A stretch of 64,000 nucleotides of DNA. It comes from Rhabdophis nuchalis. Its lineage: Eukaryota; Chordata; Lepidosauria; Squamata; Natricidae. The notes below the pieces were generated by a model. The model worked only from the letters and a program-made list of their open reading frames with translations, did not search any database and had not been told where the DNA came from. A program made the translations under genes and the position numbers. The stretch covers positions 380,720,419-380,784,418 of the forward strand of contig CM077643.1 of NCBI GenBank assembly GCA_039707465.1, written 5' to 3'. Below, one piece after another: positions 21,681 to 32,479 of this stretch. Every line of letters begins with the position of its first letter. Within the stretch, counting starts at the first letter, position 1.

Positions 21681-22150
21681 GGGGAGCATCATCAGAGGAA
21701 AGTTCTTGGATAAGGAGACTCATAAGTTTCCAAACTGTCTAGGAGTCACAGAGCATATACACTTAAATTATTATTGCAGTTCTTATATTCCCCTACATTT
21801 GGAAATACCGTCTATCTGGAAACCAGCACTGGCCAACAGACGAGCCCCACCCACCACCCAAGCCGTTGAAATTCAAAATAAGGAGAAACACATAAATAGG
21901 ACCAATCAGCATCAATCTACTAATCATGATGCAGCTGCACAGCCAATCAACCTACTCACAGCAACAGAGTCAGCACTCAACACCCCCCCCCCCAAGATTT
22001 AAGGAAGGGTGGCGTCTATGCAGCCACAGACCAAAGCCTGAAGATGGCAAGTGAGATCTTGCCGAAACGTTGCAAAGACAATTTCATTCTTACACGGGAA
22101 AACACCCGAATACAACAAGACCAGCATCCTACATCCGTGAAAATCTACGA
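21680..22150 (+). mobile_element. Penelope-like retroelement 3' region (tentative)
   Basis: Broken coding text (WKPALANRRAPPTTQAVEIQ at 21820-21880), an Asn/Gln/Thr-rich stretch, then the tail cctgaagatggcaagtgag...cttgccgaaacgtt...caatttcattcttacacggg...acaacaagaccagcatcc. I recall this tail wording from vertebrate Penelope-like elements. Within it 22038-22068 has hammerhead-like CTGAAGA - stem - GAAAC. No intact frame. Confidence 0.5.
22038..22068 (+). ncRNA. Degenerate hammerhead-ribozyme-like core
   Basis: CTGAAGA (22038-22044), T, stem GGCAAG (22046-22051), loop tgagat, stem CTTGCC (22058-22063), GAAAC (22064-22068). This is the CUGANGA - helix II - GAAA layout of hammerheads, with a one-base bulge. 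Penelope-like elements are known to carry hammerhead motifs. I could not identify helix I or a convincing cleavage triplet, so activity is unlikely or unknown. Confidence 0.3.
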
Positions 22151-22158
22151 AAACAAAT

Positions 22159-22215
22159 TATGTATGTATGTATGTATGTATGTTTGTTTGTTTGTTTGTT
22201 TGTTTGTTTGTTTTT
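22159..22215. repeat. (TATG)n(TTTG)n microsatellite
   Basis: Five or six tatg units change into about nine ttg-rich tttg units at the tail of the Penelope-like region. Confidence 0.92.
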
Positions 22216-22589
22216 TTGTTTTTGGCTTAATTAATTCTTGTTTTGCAACCATTTGTACCAAATGTTCCAAATTTAATAATATTCCAACTCCTCTGTCAAT
22301 CTTTTCTTACTTATTAATGTAATTAATCACAGTTTCCAAAGATTGCATCTAAATCTTCTTAGTTTTGTTGTAGATGTTCGTAGCTCAGTCTCTTCTCTGT
22401 GTGAGTTTGTGGAAACCCCTTTTCAAAACTCCCTAAATTAGTGTTAGAAATGGTGTAAGTTCCCCTGCTTGGGTGGTGGGTTGGAGTAGATGTCTTACAA
22501 TGTCCCTTCCAACTCTGTTGATCTGCCAAATCTGTTATTTCAGAATAAGGATGGAAATGCTACTTTTGACCCCAGAATAGCAGAGGACA

Positions 22590-22862
22590 AATTGAGGCCC
22601 TCACTCATAGACTGGGGACAAAACTGGCACGAATAGCCAACACTCCAGAAGATAGGCTTAAGATACAGAAGGATCTTGACAAACCTGAACATTGGATGCT
22701 ACCTAACAAAATGAAATTCAATGGTGAAAAAAGTGAGGTTCTACATTTAAGCAAGTAAAAGAAAATGCACAGGTACAATATATATAAATATAATGTATAT
22801 ATAGAAATAACCAATTTCATTGTAATTTTATTACAATCTTATTACAATGACAATAAAGATTA

Positions 22863-22957
<95 letters not shown>

Positions 22958-23640
22958 GATACCTTGCTCACAGTAACTGTGAGAGGGATCTTGAAGTCCT
23001 AGTGGACCACCATTTAAATATGAGCCAGCAGTGTGCAGCAGCTGCCAAAAAAGCCAACATAGTTCTAGGCTGCATAAACAGAGGGATAGAATCAAGATCA
23101 CGTAAAAAGTTAATACCGCTTTATTAATGCCTCGGTAAGGCCACACTTGAAATATTGCATTCAGTTTTGGTCGCCATGATGTAAAAAATATGCTGAGGTT
23201 CTAGAAAGAGTGCAGAGAAGAGCAACAAAGATTATTAGGGGACTGGAGGCTAAAACATATAAAGAACATTGCTAGAATTGGGTATGTCTAGTTTGATAAA
23301 AAGAAGTATAAGGGGAGACACGATAGCAGTGTTCTGATATCTCAGGGGCTGCCTCAAAGAAGAGGGAGTCAAACTATTCTCCAAAGCACTTGAGGGCAGG
23401 ACAAGAAGCAATGGGTGGAAACTAATTAAGGAGAGAAGCAACTTAGAACTGAGGAGAAATTTCCTGACAGTTAGAACAATTAACCAATGTAACAACTTGC
23501 CTTCAGAAGTTGTGGATGCTCCAACACTGGAAGTCTTCAAGAAGATGTTGGATAGCCATTTTTCTGAAGTGGTGTAGGGTTTCCTGCCTAGGGGTTGGAC
23601 TAGAAGACCTCCAAGGTCCCGTCCACCTCTGTTATTCTAA
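22590..23640 (+). mobile_element. CR1 LINE, 3' part of ORF2 and 3' UTR, interrupted
   Basis: Sense-strand remnants of CR1 ORF2: an MKFN-GK-VLHL-like stretch near 22700, ...[22 protein letters not shown] at 22980-23045 and [12 protein letters not shown] after it, then broken WSPYLKKD-like, RTINQ.NNLPSEVVDAP and a 3' UTR gttggactagaagacctcc to 23640. A foreign 170-bp piece (22786-22958: caatgacaataaag plus a long ATT array) sits inside and separates the two halves. Several stops; inactive. Confidence 0.85.
22863..22957. repeat. (ATT)n triplet microsatellite, about 31 units
   Basis: Uninterrupted att units following ttacaatgacaataaagattat, the 3' end of an inserted retroposon. The poly-Ile frame across it is an artefact. 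Confidence 0.95.
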
Positions 23641-24539
23641 GACTAAAATGAAGACAACAACATGAGGGCCCAAAAACAATGGTCAGGTAATGATTGTGCT
23701 GTAGCTCAGTGCAATGAGAAGGTCTTAGTTGAATTGGAATAGCCTACCTAGAATAAATATGTTTTAAATAATGCAGTTGTCCCACCAAAACTGCAGTGTC
23801 TTGAGCTACTGCTTGGTCAATGTTGCTGTAGGGCTATTTTGCTTCTTGATAGATCTCAGTGAACTAGATTTCATCTGGTATATGACTTGAACAACAGATG
23901 ATATCTGAAAGTCCACTAATCATTGAGATATTATCAGAATTACAATACAGACTATCAATTTATTGATAGAAAGCAGGAAAGAGATTTTGTAGCGGTAATT
24001 AAGCTTTTAATGGAACAATGTCCTGTTGACATAGGTTAAACCCCTTGATTATAGGGTGGAGGAAAGTCAAAGACACGGAGGAAGGACAGAAGACTAAAAG
24101 AAGTGGGAGGGAAGGGAAGTATAATGGAGAAGATAGGAAGAGGAAAGCAGCAGGCTTGAAAGAGTTGAGAAAGCACTAAGAGCTGCAGAGTTGAAGGCGG
24201 ATGAAATTCACATCGTTTCCTGAAATAAGCAAGCCAATCTGGCACACTATAATTATAATAGCTTTTGTTTAACCTTTAAAATAGTGCTGTAAGAAGCAGT
24301 GCCCAGTGTTTATGATGGAGTTTGGATGGAGTTTGCTTGCACTCTACAGAGGATTGTTTCCCCTATAAAAGCTTGATATGGTTTTTTACTAGTCTCTTTG
24401 CTTCAGTCACTTGGGGCTCATTTTCACAATTGTAGATGTTTCTGCAAATCTGTGGCAGCTGCATAGGAGGCAGAGAGTTCCTGACAAGGTGCCTGACCCA
24501 CTTTTCCTAATCTTGCTGCTCTACATCTTTGCTTTAAAG
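23641..24539. other. Intron, nothing recognised
   Basis: About 900 bp with a purine-rich patch near 24060-24150. No element or exon identified. Confidence 0.55.
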
Positions 24540-24684
24540 CAGGGGTGTCAAACCTGATTTCATTGAGGGTTCATCGGGGTTGTGTTTCAACTGGGGGGGG
24601 GGCGTGACTAGCTCGACGTCACTCATCTTGAGGGGGTGGGCACCTGTGATGGCCAAGTGCTAAGGCAGGACCTGAGACCCTCCC

Positions 24685-24838
24685 TCACTCTCATAATCCC
24701 CTCCCTCCCTTCCTCTTCTTCTTTTTCCTTCCCTTTTCCTTTTCCTTTCTTCTTCCTTCCCCTCTTTCCTTATTTTTCTTTCCTTGCTCTCTTCCCATCT
24801 TTCCTTCTTTTTCTTTGTCTTTCCTCTTTCCCGTTCTC
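24685..24838. repeat. Pyrimidine-rich tract (TTCC/TTTC)n
   Basis: About 150 bp almost only C and T on the + strand inside the hAT element. Confidence 0.85.
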
Positions 24839-25209
24839 CTGTGTGCTCAAATGCAAAAGGGGAAACATTTCTCCTTTTGTTTTGTTTTTAGTTTGTTTTG
24901 CTAGCCCTCTGCCAGTGAAAATGGAGCCCATGGGGGTCCGCGCGTCTCCCCTCATGCCCCATTTTCAGCAGCGATGACTTCCTGCAGCCCACTGCCAGCA
25001 AAAATGGAAGCTGGGTGGGGCACACATGCCCCCCCCCGAGTTCCATTTTCACTGGCAGAGGGCTGCAGAAGGCCGTTGTGGCCAACAATGGGGCATGGGG
25101 AGGCCACACGCACCACCCAAGCTCTGGTTTTGCTGGCAGAGGCACCGTAGGCCGGTCCTTTGCTGTTTCCGGGCCAGCCCTGCAAGCCAGATCTAAGCAC
25201 CCTGCGGGC

Positions 25210-25526
25210 CAGTGGTGGGTTCCCGTTGCAACAGGTACGGTGCAACAGGGTCTGGTGTCCACCACATGAATGCACGCAGCACACATGCGCAGCATGCACA
25301 TGCATCCATACCTCCTGCAACACTCCATGACACCTCTGCGATGCTCCAGCTGCTTGGAGCGTCGTGCATGTGCCGTTCACTCTGTGCGCGTGCACGGAAG
25401 CGCCAAAGAGCTCAAATACAGGTAAGGAGCTCAAATACAGGTAAGGATGAAAGGCGGGTGGGCCCTCCGGAGCACCATACCGGAACGGTACCGTGTGCTC
25501 CCGGCAGGCACTGTAACTCACCACTG
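25210..25526. mobile_element. hAT MITE, CAGAGGTGG family, nested, perfect TSD
   Basis: cagtggtgggttcccgttg ... actgtaactcaccactg, flanked on both sides by CTGCGGGC. It lies wholly inside the 24540 element and so is younger. A 17-bp agctcaaatacaggtaagg duplication is visible at 25409-25446. Confidence 0.9.
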
Positions 25527-25675
25527 CTGCGGGCCAAATCTGGGAGCCTTGAGTTTGACATGCCTGCTTTATAGGTTCCTGATCTGAAAGTTGGAGTTGA
25601 TGACTATTTTTCTGAGCTGTCCTATCTTATTGTATGTTGTGTCCGAACAATAGAGGTTTCCACTCCAGTCCACAG

Positions 25676-25741
25676 GTAATGGTCCCTTCGGGGAGAGAGA
25701 GCGGGTTATAAATTAAAATTTATTATTATTATTATTATTAA
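25676..25741 (+). mobile_element. L2-type 3' terminal fragment with (ATT)n tail
   Basis: Only the second hairpin arm (ggtcccttcggggagagag) and tataaatt plus seven att units remain. Confidence 0.65.
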
Positions 25742-25902
25742 TGGAGTGAGCTGATTGGTTACAATAGGTCGGCTATGATTGGTCGATTGCGCCGGCGGGG
25801 TCCTTAAAAAGGGACCACGGCTGGCTGTGTTTTTACTTGGCTTCCTTGCAATAAAGAGCTGATTTTACTCCTAGTGTGTCCTTCCTTTACCCGATCTAAC
25901 AT
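25742..25902 (+). mobile_element. Possible solo LTR
   Basis: Starts TGGAGTGAGC and ends ATCTAACA (TG...CA). It contains two CCAAT-like gattggt words, a TATA-like ccttaaaaaggga near 25801 and a polyadenylation signal AATAAA at about 25851, followed by a T-rich and ccgatctaaca end: the U3-R-U5 order of a retroviral or gypsy-type LTR. No clear target duplication and no adjacent gag/pol. Classification uncertain. Confidence 0.45.
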
Positions 25903-26167
25903 TCTATATCCTCCTTTGAACCGTAACTTAAAGTTCTTCTTTCAGGCTCTGTGAAACTTTTCCCAAGTTCCAAGCCCTGCAGCTGTTTGGCTATTTTAGA
26001 TGGAGAGGAGTAATTTGAGTGACTTAGCTCAAAAGAGCATTTTTCTGGAACCTTCAGTATCCTTTCCAGCTGAAGGCAGCTGACTGGGTGTTCTCCAGAG
26101 CTTCAAATTGGAATGGGAAGGGATGCAGCTCAGAATCCAGTATCTGTGTTGTAGTCAGCAGCTCCCA

Positions 26168-26690
26168 ATTAAAGCATAGAACATAGAATAACAGAGTCGG
26201 AAGGGGCCTTGGAAGTGTTCTAGTCTAACCCTCTGTTCAAGCAGGAGACCCTATAGCATTTCAGACAGATGGCTGTCCAGTCCCTTCTTAAGAGCCTCCA
26301 GTGATGGAGCACCTACAACTTTTGAAGGCAAGCTGTTCCACTGGTTTATTGTTCTCACCAGTAGGAAATTTCTCCTTAGTTCTAGACTGCTTCTCTTTTT
26401 GGTTAGTTTCCATCGATTGTTTCTTGTCTTGCTTTTGTGATTTGGAAAATAGGTGGACCCCCTCATTTTTGTGGCAGCCCTTCAAATATTGGAACGCTGC
26501 TATCATGTCTTCCCTCGTCATTCTTTTCATTAGACTAGACATACCCCGTTCCTGCAACCTTTCTTCATGTTTTGGCTTCCAGCCCCCTAATCATCTTTTT
26601 TGATCTTCTCTTCACTCTTCCCAGAGTCTCAACATCTTTTTTATATTGTGGTGACCAAATCTGGATGCAGTATTTACACTAAGCCTCTGT
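26168..26690 (-). mobile_element. CR1 LINE 3' end, reverse strand
   Basis: Begins with the reversed CR1 3' UTR (agtcggaaggggccttgg, ctagtctaacc) and reads back through ORF2 (minus strand: KRSSLELRRNFLLVRTINQW, NSLPSKVVGAPSLEALKK, then MTREDMIAAFQYLKG). Frame broken once between the two pieces. Ends near 26690. Confidence 0.88.
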
Positions 26691-27433
26691 AGGGTGGTAT
26701 TAATGCTTCACATGAATTAAATTCAATTCCAGTGTCCAAGATAGAGCTTGGAAATCTTGCCGTCTTGTATAGCAGCAGCCAGTCACCGTAGATAGTACTA
26801 AGGCTAAGATAAATGGTCTGGATTAGCATAAGGCAGCTTTGTCTATTGCTGTAGGCCCTGTTTGGACACCCAGAAGCCAAAATTATCCTCCAGCCTATAC
26901 AAGTGGCGGGTCAATACTGCCTCCTTGTGGCATCTAGTTGGTCATTCACAGAGTAAAGGTAGTAGAAGAGAAACAGAGGTGCCTTTCCAGGGAATAATTT
27001 TGAAGCAAAAGCTGTAAATTGAACCAAAGGAAAACCTTTAATGCTTGCAAAGCTGAGCAGCCTGCAAAATGCTTCTCTTCCTCGATTTTTGCAAGGAGGG
27101 GGGAGATGGTATATTCCCAGATCTCTTTCACAGAGAGCCCTGTCTTACCATGATTGCTGAGAACTGATGGCTCCGTATCTCCATGATGTTGATGTGGGTG
27201 CTTCTCAGAGGACCCATATTTGTATTGGTTCGTTTTGCACAGCCATATGGGCAGGATTGCTCCCATCCCTTTTTTTCACCCGGAATCTGCATTGTGCTGA
27301 CAAGCAGAATGCACAAGATGTGTGAAGAGCAAGGCACAAAAGAGTGTGCAATTAACAAGCTTATTTCACAACTATGGAAACTTCTAAACTGTTCGTTTGC
27401 CCATGCCTCCATATTCCTTCACCTTTCCCTTTG
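26691..27433. other. Intron, nothing recognised
   Basis: No element or exon seen. Several chance frames on both strands. Confidence 0.55.
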
Positions 27434-27463
27434 TGTGTGTGTGTGTGTGTTGTGTGTGTGTGT
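27434..27463. repeat. (TG)n dinucleotide microsatellite
   Basis: About 14 tg units with one interruption. Confidence 0.93.
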
Positions 27464-28690
27464 TACATAACAATGTTTTGTCAAAAAGTTTAGCAACTAG
27501 TCTCCAAAATTTATTCATGCTAAGAGTAAACATCTTTTCTTCCTAATTAGGTTTATCAAAGTAAGGAGGAGGAAGATGTAATGGCTGCTGCAGTCATTGC
27601 TTCCCTTCTCAAATTTACCCAAAGTTGGACTTCACCATCAGGCTTTTATTTATTTTGTTCTCCTGCCATTTACATTTTCTTATTTAGTAATTTACCAACT
27701 CCTCTCCCCTTATTAAGTGGGGCAGACACTTCTCTTGGAACAGCTGACAATTGAAAGCAATTGGAGTCATCATTCCACGAAAAATAGTATGTATTAATGA
27801 AGAAAACGGACTGACAGTAGCAAACATAAGACAGCAATTTAATTTTACATACTGTTAAAACAAATGTCTTCCTTTAACTAATTAAGGCTTTCGTCACCCA
27901 GTGAAAGACTATAAGGAGAGTCTCTCCAAACAATCAATCCCATGTTTTGGTGTGATCATTATAAAAGGCTTCTCAAGCTGTACTATGTGGGACCATATCC
28001 AAGTTCCTTGTTGGATACTTGCACGGTGATAACACCAACCTAGTGCTGGTGTTTTTCGGTCAAAAATGCCAGTTCCCTTGAGATCTCAGGAATATGACTT
28101 TTCTTTTCTTCCCTGTACCTCTGTATCCAGAGAAATACTTGGGTCTCTGACCTTCATTTTTAAACTGGAGAGGTTAACTTCCTGCTGTGCTGCCTCCTTC
28201 CACCTTGCGCTCAGCTGAGGATCATGAGCTCCTGACCATATTTGCCAAGTGTAGGTTAATAAGGCAAAGTGCATTAGGAATATCATGGAAGTTGAGTTGG
28301 TGGCAGGACAAATCTTATTCCCATGGGTCAGGATACTGTTCATCTCAACCAGCCCCAGGAAGACGCTCTCCCTTAGTAGGTAAGACGCAGGCAGGATGGT
28401 ATGTATGAGAAGTGGGCAAGCTCTAAAGCAGAAACAGGCAAAGAGCGTATAGACTGCTGGAAAGTTCAAGGAGAGAGACCCAAGGAAACTATCTGGTCTT
28501 TTAGAGGCAATTTCTTCCTTGCCATAGAGGGCCATAAGAGAGAATGGCAGTGTCACAAGAGGATAGCCAACTTACTTGTTTGTATTTTTTTAAAAACAAA
28601 TAGGCGCTTAACAAACATATTTATGCAAATGTACTAAATTTTTGTTACCAGGAAATGGATGCTCTTCAAAATACTTTTGAAGAATTTGAC
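27464..28690. other. Intron, nothing recognised
   Basis: Over 1.2 kb of intron with no recognisable repeat family. A 156-codon minus-strand frame at 28556-28086 has no family motif, start context or splice support and is probably chance. Confidence 0.5.
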
Positions 28691-28801
28691 TTCTCCTCCC
28701 TCCTCTTCCTCCTCCTCCTTCTCCTTTTCCTCCTCCTCCTCTTCCTCCTCCTCCTCCTCCTCCTCCTCCTCCTCCTCCTCCTCCTCCTCCTCCTCCTCCT
28801 T
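28691..28801. repeat. (TCC)n/(CTT)n trinucleotide array
   Basis: About 110 bp of tcc units with a few ctt, purine on the minus strand. It directly follows the end of an inverted RTE-like LINE tail, so it is probably that LINE's (GGA)n tail on the minus strand. Poly-Leu, poly-Ser and poly-Gly frames here are artefacts. Confidence 0.93.
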
Positions 28802-28910
28802 CTGCCATATCCATCATCGGACATTGGTGATCATGTTGGCAACCCTATTTTTATCAACAACCACACAAAAACTGCTGTTGAGTTTGTCCAAACCAGTCCC
28901 TTAGATTTTG
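28801..28910 (-). mobile_element. RTE-like LINE 3' terminus, reverse strand
   Basis: The reverse complement matches 20108-20215 closely: ctaagggactggtttggac, gttgataaaaataggg and tgatggatatggcagaag against tgacggatatggcacaag. Both copies run into a purine triplet tail (GAAGAC.. there, GGAGGA here). Sequence to 29200 may be further LINE body, but I could not align it. Confidence 0.65.
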
Positions 28911-29254
28911 AAGCCATGGCCTTTGGTTTCAGGGGGAGCCTGGAACCCCCAAAGACCTGGGTGGCAGATTGGGGAGCCCTACCCAGTTTGGCTTTATGTC
29001 CAAATGGCGGGTTGGAGGGAATCAAATACCTCCTGTGGACCAACAGGCCTCATGAGTGGCAGCTGGCTCATCAGTATCGACTGAAGGCGGAGGCCATATT
29101 GGTTGGAACAGCTTCAGAAGAACAGCACATGGTGTGTGGTGGCAGCCACTTGAACAGTGTGTGCACAGCGGTGTAGAAAGCAAAGGGAAGACTTCTACAC
29201 TACATATTTCCCAGGAAAATCATGATAATGGTGGCAAAACCTAAAAAACTGGAC
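28911..29254. other. Unassigned repeat-like sequence
   Basis: Higher GC than the surrounding intron and open on the + strand from the (TCC)n array to 29176. It has no recognisable domain, and the frame starts in a microsatellite. It may be the body of the inverted LINE at 28801. No function assigned. Confidence 0.4.
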
Positions 29255-29610
29255 TACTGGGGGTCACTAATGTCGCTTCAGTTGAATGTGCTGTCTTCTC
29301 TGTGGCAGCTCCTGCCCTCTGGAACGACCTACCCTCTGACCTTCGTATGATCACTGATCTACGCTTCCTCCGCCGGGCCTTGAAAATGCACTTATTCCGT
29401 GCGGCCGGCCTGGTGTAGTTTTTAATCAATTTTAATCGATTTTATCTGAGAATTTTACCTGGTTTTAGAACAGGCTCTAAATTTAATTGATTTTTAAACT
29501 ATTTTGTATATTGTATATTGATGTTTTGTGGTTTTATTACGCCTGTTCACCGCCCTGAGTCCCGCAAGGGAGAAGGGCGGTATACAAATTTAATAAATAG
29601 TAATAGTTCA
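29255..29610 (+). mobile_element. L2-type LINE 3' end
   Basis: Begins in the ORF end (ctctgtggcagctcctgcc = SVAAPALWNDLP, LRFLRRALKMHLFRAAGLV), then 3' UTR and hairpin caccgccctgagtcccgc/gggagaagggcggt, tail aataaatagtaatag. It ends 103 bp before the next PITPNM3 exon. Confidence 0.87.
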
Positions 29611-29712
29611 TCTTAAATTGCCACATCTTTTCTCCATCCTCAATGTAACCCAACATTTATAATGTTCTTAATTGTGGTTAATTTGCACTGCCATCCCCTT
29701 CTCTCCCTTTAG

Positions 29713-29902
29713 CCTGAATCCTTACAGCTATGATGAGACATCTCTAAGTAGCAGTGAAGATCACATCCCGCTGGCCGCCTTGCCCTTGTTGGCGATCTCT
29801 TCTCCTCAGTACCAGAATGCAGTTGCCATGGTGATCAGCAGAGCCAACCAAGTTTATAATGAATTTCTTGGATCTCCTGATGGGGCAGGCTTTAATGGGC
29901 AG
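29713..29902 (+). CDS. PITPNM3: PITPNM3 exon d, hydrolase-like region
   Basis: Acceptor ttctctccctttag, donor gtatga. It completes Asn with the previous AA, then [48 protein letters not shown] and ends GFNGQ on a codon border. [14 protein letters not shown] and the RAN.VY.EFL helix are signature PITPNM sequence before the GDCVGG turn. The preceding L2 LINE ends just upstream. Confidence 0.97.
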
Positions 29903-30069
29903 GTATGACCACTCTTCTTCCTGCTGGAAAACCTAAAAGACCTCATTATATCGGTACACTGAAACTGATAAAATTTATTTTTCACAGGAGGTATATACTT
30001 CATTCTTTATTTCTTTAATCAGAAATTACTCCGCTGCCACTAGTAACAAAATAAGAAATTAACCAATAT

Positions 30070-32377
30070 ATCAGTCTGGTTCCGCCCCAGGCGCCTGATG
30101 GACCCTGATGGGTTCCAGACGGCGCTTGGGCCACTTCCTGTACCCCTGACCCGCGCCCCGATGGAGGACCTCGTGGCCGCATGGAATACTGCGACCACGG
30201 GAGCCTTGGATCGGGTCGCGCCCTTGCGGCCTCTCTTGTGGCGGCGAGCCACCCTGGCTCCTTGGTTCACCGAGGAGCTAAGGGTGATGAAACGCCACAA
30301 GAGATGCCTAGAGAGAAGATGGAGGTCTTCCCGTTCTGATTCCGACCGGACACAGGTAAGAGCCCATTTACGGACTTACATTGTGGCGCTGAGAGTGGCC
30401 AAACGCCATCATTGTGCCACCCTCATAGCATCCGCAGAAAACCGCCCTGCCGCCCTGTTTAGGGTGACCCGCTCCCTCCTCCAACAGAGGGTGCGGGAAG
30501 CCCCGCTACAGGGTAGAGCAGAGGAATTTGTGACTTTTCTGCAGGACAAAATCGCTCAGATACAGAACGAGTTAGCCCCCATTGATGGCCTAGTGGGATG
30601 CCACGAGACAGATCTTGTTTGGGAGGAGTTTGACTCCGTTACTTCCGAGGATATGGACAGGTTACGTGGGCGACTGCGAGCCACCACATGTTTATTGGAC
30701 CCGTGTCCCTCCTGGCTTGTACTGGCATCCTGGGAGGTGACACGAGGCTGGCTCCAAGAAGTTGTCAACGCATCCTTAAGTGAGGGTTCCTTGCCTGCTT
30801 CCCTAAAAGAGGCTATGGTGAGGCCCCTCCTTAAGAAGCCCTCTTTGGATCCAGCTCTTTTAACCAACTATCGTCCAGTCTCCAACCTTCCCTTCTTGGC
30901 GAAGGTTGTTGAGAGTGTGGTGGCACAACAGTTTCCCCGTCACCTGGAGGAAGTTGATTATCTAGACCCGCGCCAGTCCGGCTTTCGGCCCGGGCATAGC
31001 ACCGAGACGGCATTGGTCGCGTTGGTCGATGATCTCTGGAGGGCCAGAGATGGGGGTTGTTCCTCCATCCTGGTCCTATTAGACCTCTCGGCGGCTTTCG
31101 ATACCATCGACCATGGTATCCTATTGCATCGGCTGGGGGGGTTGGGGGTGGGAGGCACCGTTTTACGGTGGTTCTCCTCCTACCTCTCTGGCCGATCGCA
31201 ATTTGTGTTGACAGGAGAGCAGAGGTCGACCCTGAGACCCCTCACATGTGGGGTGCCTCAGGGGTCGGTCCTCTCGCCTCTCCTGTTTAACACATATATG
31301 AAGCCGCTGGGTGAGATCATCCGTGGTTTTGGGGTAGAGTACCATCTCTACGCTGATGATACTCAGCTGTATATATCTACCCCAAACCACCCCAACGATG
31401 CTGTAGCGGTGATGTGCCAGTGCCTGGAAGCCGTACGGATCTGGATGGGAAGAAACGGACTCAGGCTCAACCCGACCAAGACCGAGTGGCTGTGGTTTCC
31501 GGCTGCCCGATTCAACCAGTTGACTCCATCGCTGGCCATTGGGGGCGAACATCTTGCCCCAGTGGATGGGGCGCGCAACTTGGGTGTCCTCCTGGATGCC
31601 CGGCTGTCCATGGAAGATCAAGTGACAGCCGTGGCCAGGAGGGCGTTTTACCAGGTTCGCCTGGTTCGCCAGTTGCGCCCCCTATTGGATCGGGACGCCC
31701 TTCGCACAGTCACCCACGCTCTCGTGACATCCCGACTGGACTATTGTAACTCTCTCTACATGGGGCTCCCCTTGAGGTGCACCCGAAGACTTCAGCTGGT
31801 CCAGAATGCAGCCGCGCGAGCAATAATGGGTACCGCAAGGTATACCCATGTAACACCGCTCTTGCTCGAGCTGCACTGTCGTCTTTCAGGTGTGCTTCAA
31901 GGTGTTAGTTCTCATCTTTAAAGCGCTCCATGGCTCGGGACCTAGCTATCTGCGGGATCGGATTCTGCCCCATACATCCTCCCGGCCGATTCGCTCCCAC
32001 AGAGAGGGACTGCTCCGGGTGCCGTCCACTAGACTTTGTCAGTGGGCGACGCCCAGGGGAAGGGCCTTCTCTGTGGCGGGCCCAGCCCTCTGGAACGACC
32101 TTCCCCCCGACATTAGAACAACTATGGACCTCTGCTCCTTCCGTCAGAAATTAAAAACTCACTTTTTCTGCTTGGCCGGCCTAGGTTAGTCTCTGCCCAG
32201 GGATTAGGGATTGTTAATTTTAAATGGGAATTTTAGTGCAGGGATAGTCAAATTTAATTTGTTTTTATTGTATTTATTGTATTCATGTATATATTTTATG
32301 CTGTTTTATTCCTCCCTGTACACCGCTCCGAGTCCCCTAGGGGAGAGGACGCGGTTATACAAATAAATATTCGATAT
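30070..32377 (+). mobile_element. L2-type LINE with long RT open frame, 5' truncated
   Basis: The best preserved LINE here. The frame 30098-31921 (607 codons) holds the linker between endonuclease and RT, then the RT domain: PLLKKPSLDP, NYRPVSNLPFLAKVVE, GFRPGHSTETALVALVDDLW, LDLSAAFDTIDH, GVPQGSVLSPLLFN and the catalytic YADDTQLY near 31352. About 8 nt are missing near 31882 relative to the copy at 39580, shifting the C-terminus (HGSGPSYLRDRILPH, GRAFSVAGPALWNDLPPDI) into another frame at 31890-32189. The N-terminal endonuclease is absent. 3' hairpin near 32320-32355; tail (ATTCGAT)n. Inactive by truncation. Confidence 0.93.
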
Positions 32378-32391
32378 TCGATATTCGATCA
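32366..32391. repeat. (ATATTCG)n heptamer tail of the L2
   Basis: Three and a half units of atattcg after aaataa. This tail differs from the TAA or AATA tails of the other L2 copies. Confidence 0.8.
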
Positions 32392-32479
32392 GGCCCTAGC
32401 CCTTGCACTTTTGCTCCATGTATAATTTGCTTCCTGAAACCTTGGTATTTGAAATATGACGCTTGTGGACTGATCTCAA

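Larger units (their letters stand above)
24540..25566. mobile_element. hAT element, GTGTCAAACTC family, with a nested MITE
   Basis: Left end caggggtgtcaaacctgat, right end ccttgagtttgacatgcctg; flanks CTTTAAAG / CTTTATAG (7 of 8). The interior is a long pyrimidine tract (24690-24835), GC-rich tandem words with ccactgccagcaaaaatgg/gagttccattttcactggc, and a second hAT MITE at 25210. The overlapping long frames on both strands inside it are compositional and carry no family signature. Confidence 0.85.

Noticed and set aside
24888..25574. Overlapping 120-190-codon frames on both strands
   Set aside because: High GC inside a hAT element with a nested MITE; frames on opposite strands are mutually exclusive and carry no motif.
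28086..28556. 156-codon minus-strand frame
   Set aside because: No family motif, no repeat support and no splice signals in phase; length is possible by chance in 64 kb.
28608..29176. Poly-Gly, poly-Ser and poly-Leu frames around 28690-28800
   Set aside because: A (TCC)n array read in different frames. The extension to 29176 has no domain or splice support.
30098..32189. Host gene with reverse transcriptase
   Set aside because: L2 signatures, 3' hairpin, tail and 5' truncation mark it as a retrotransposon copy.
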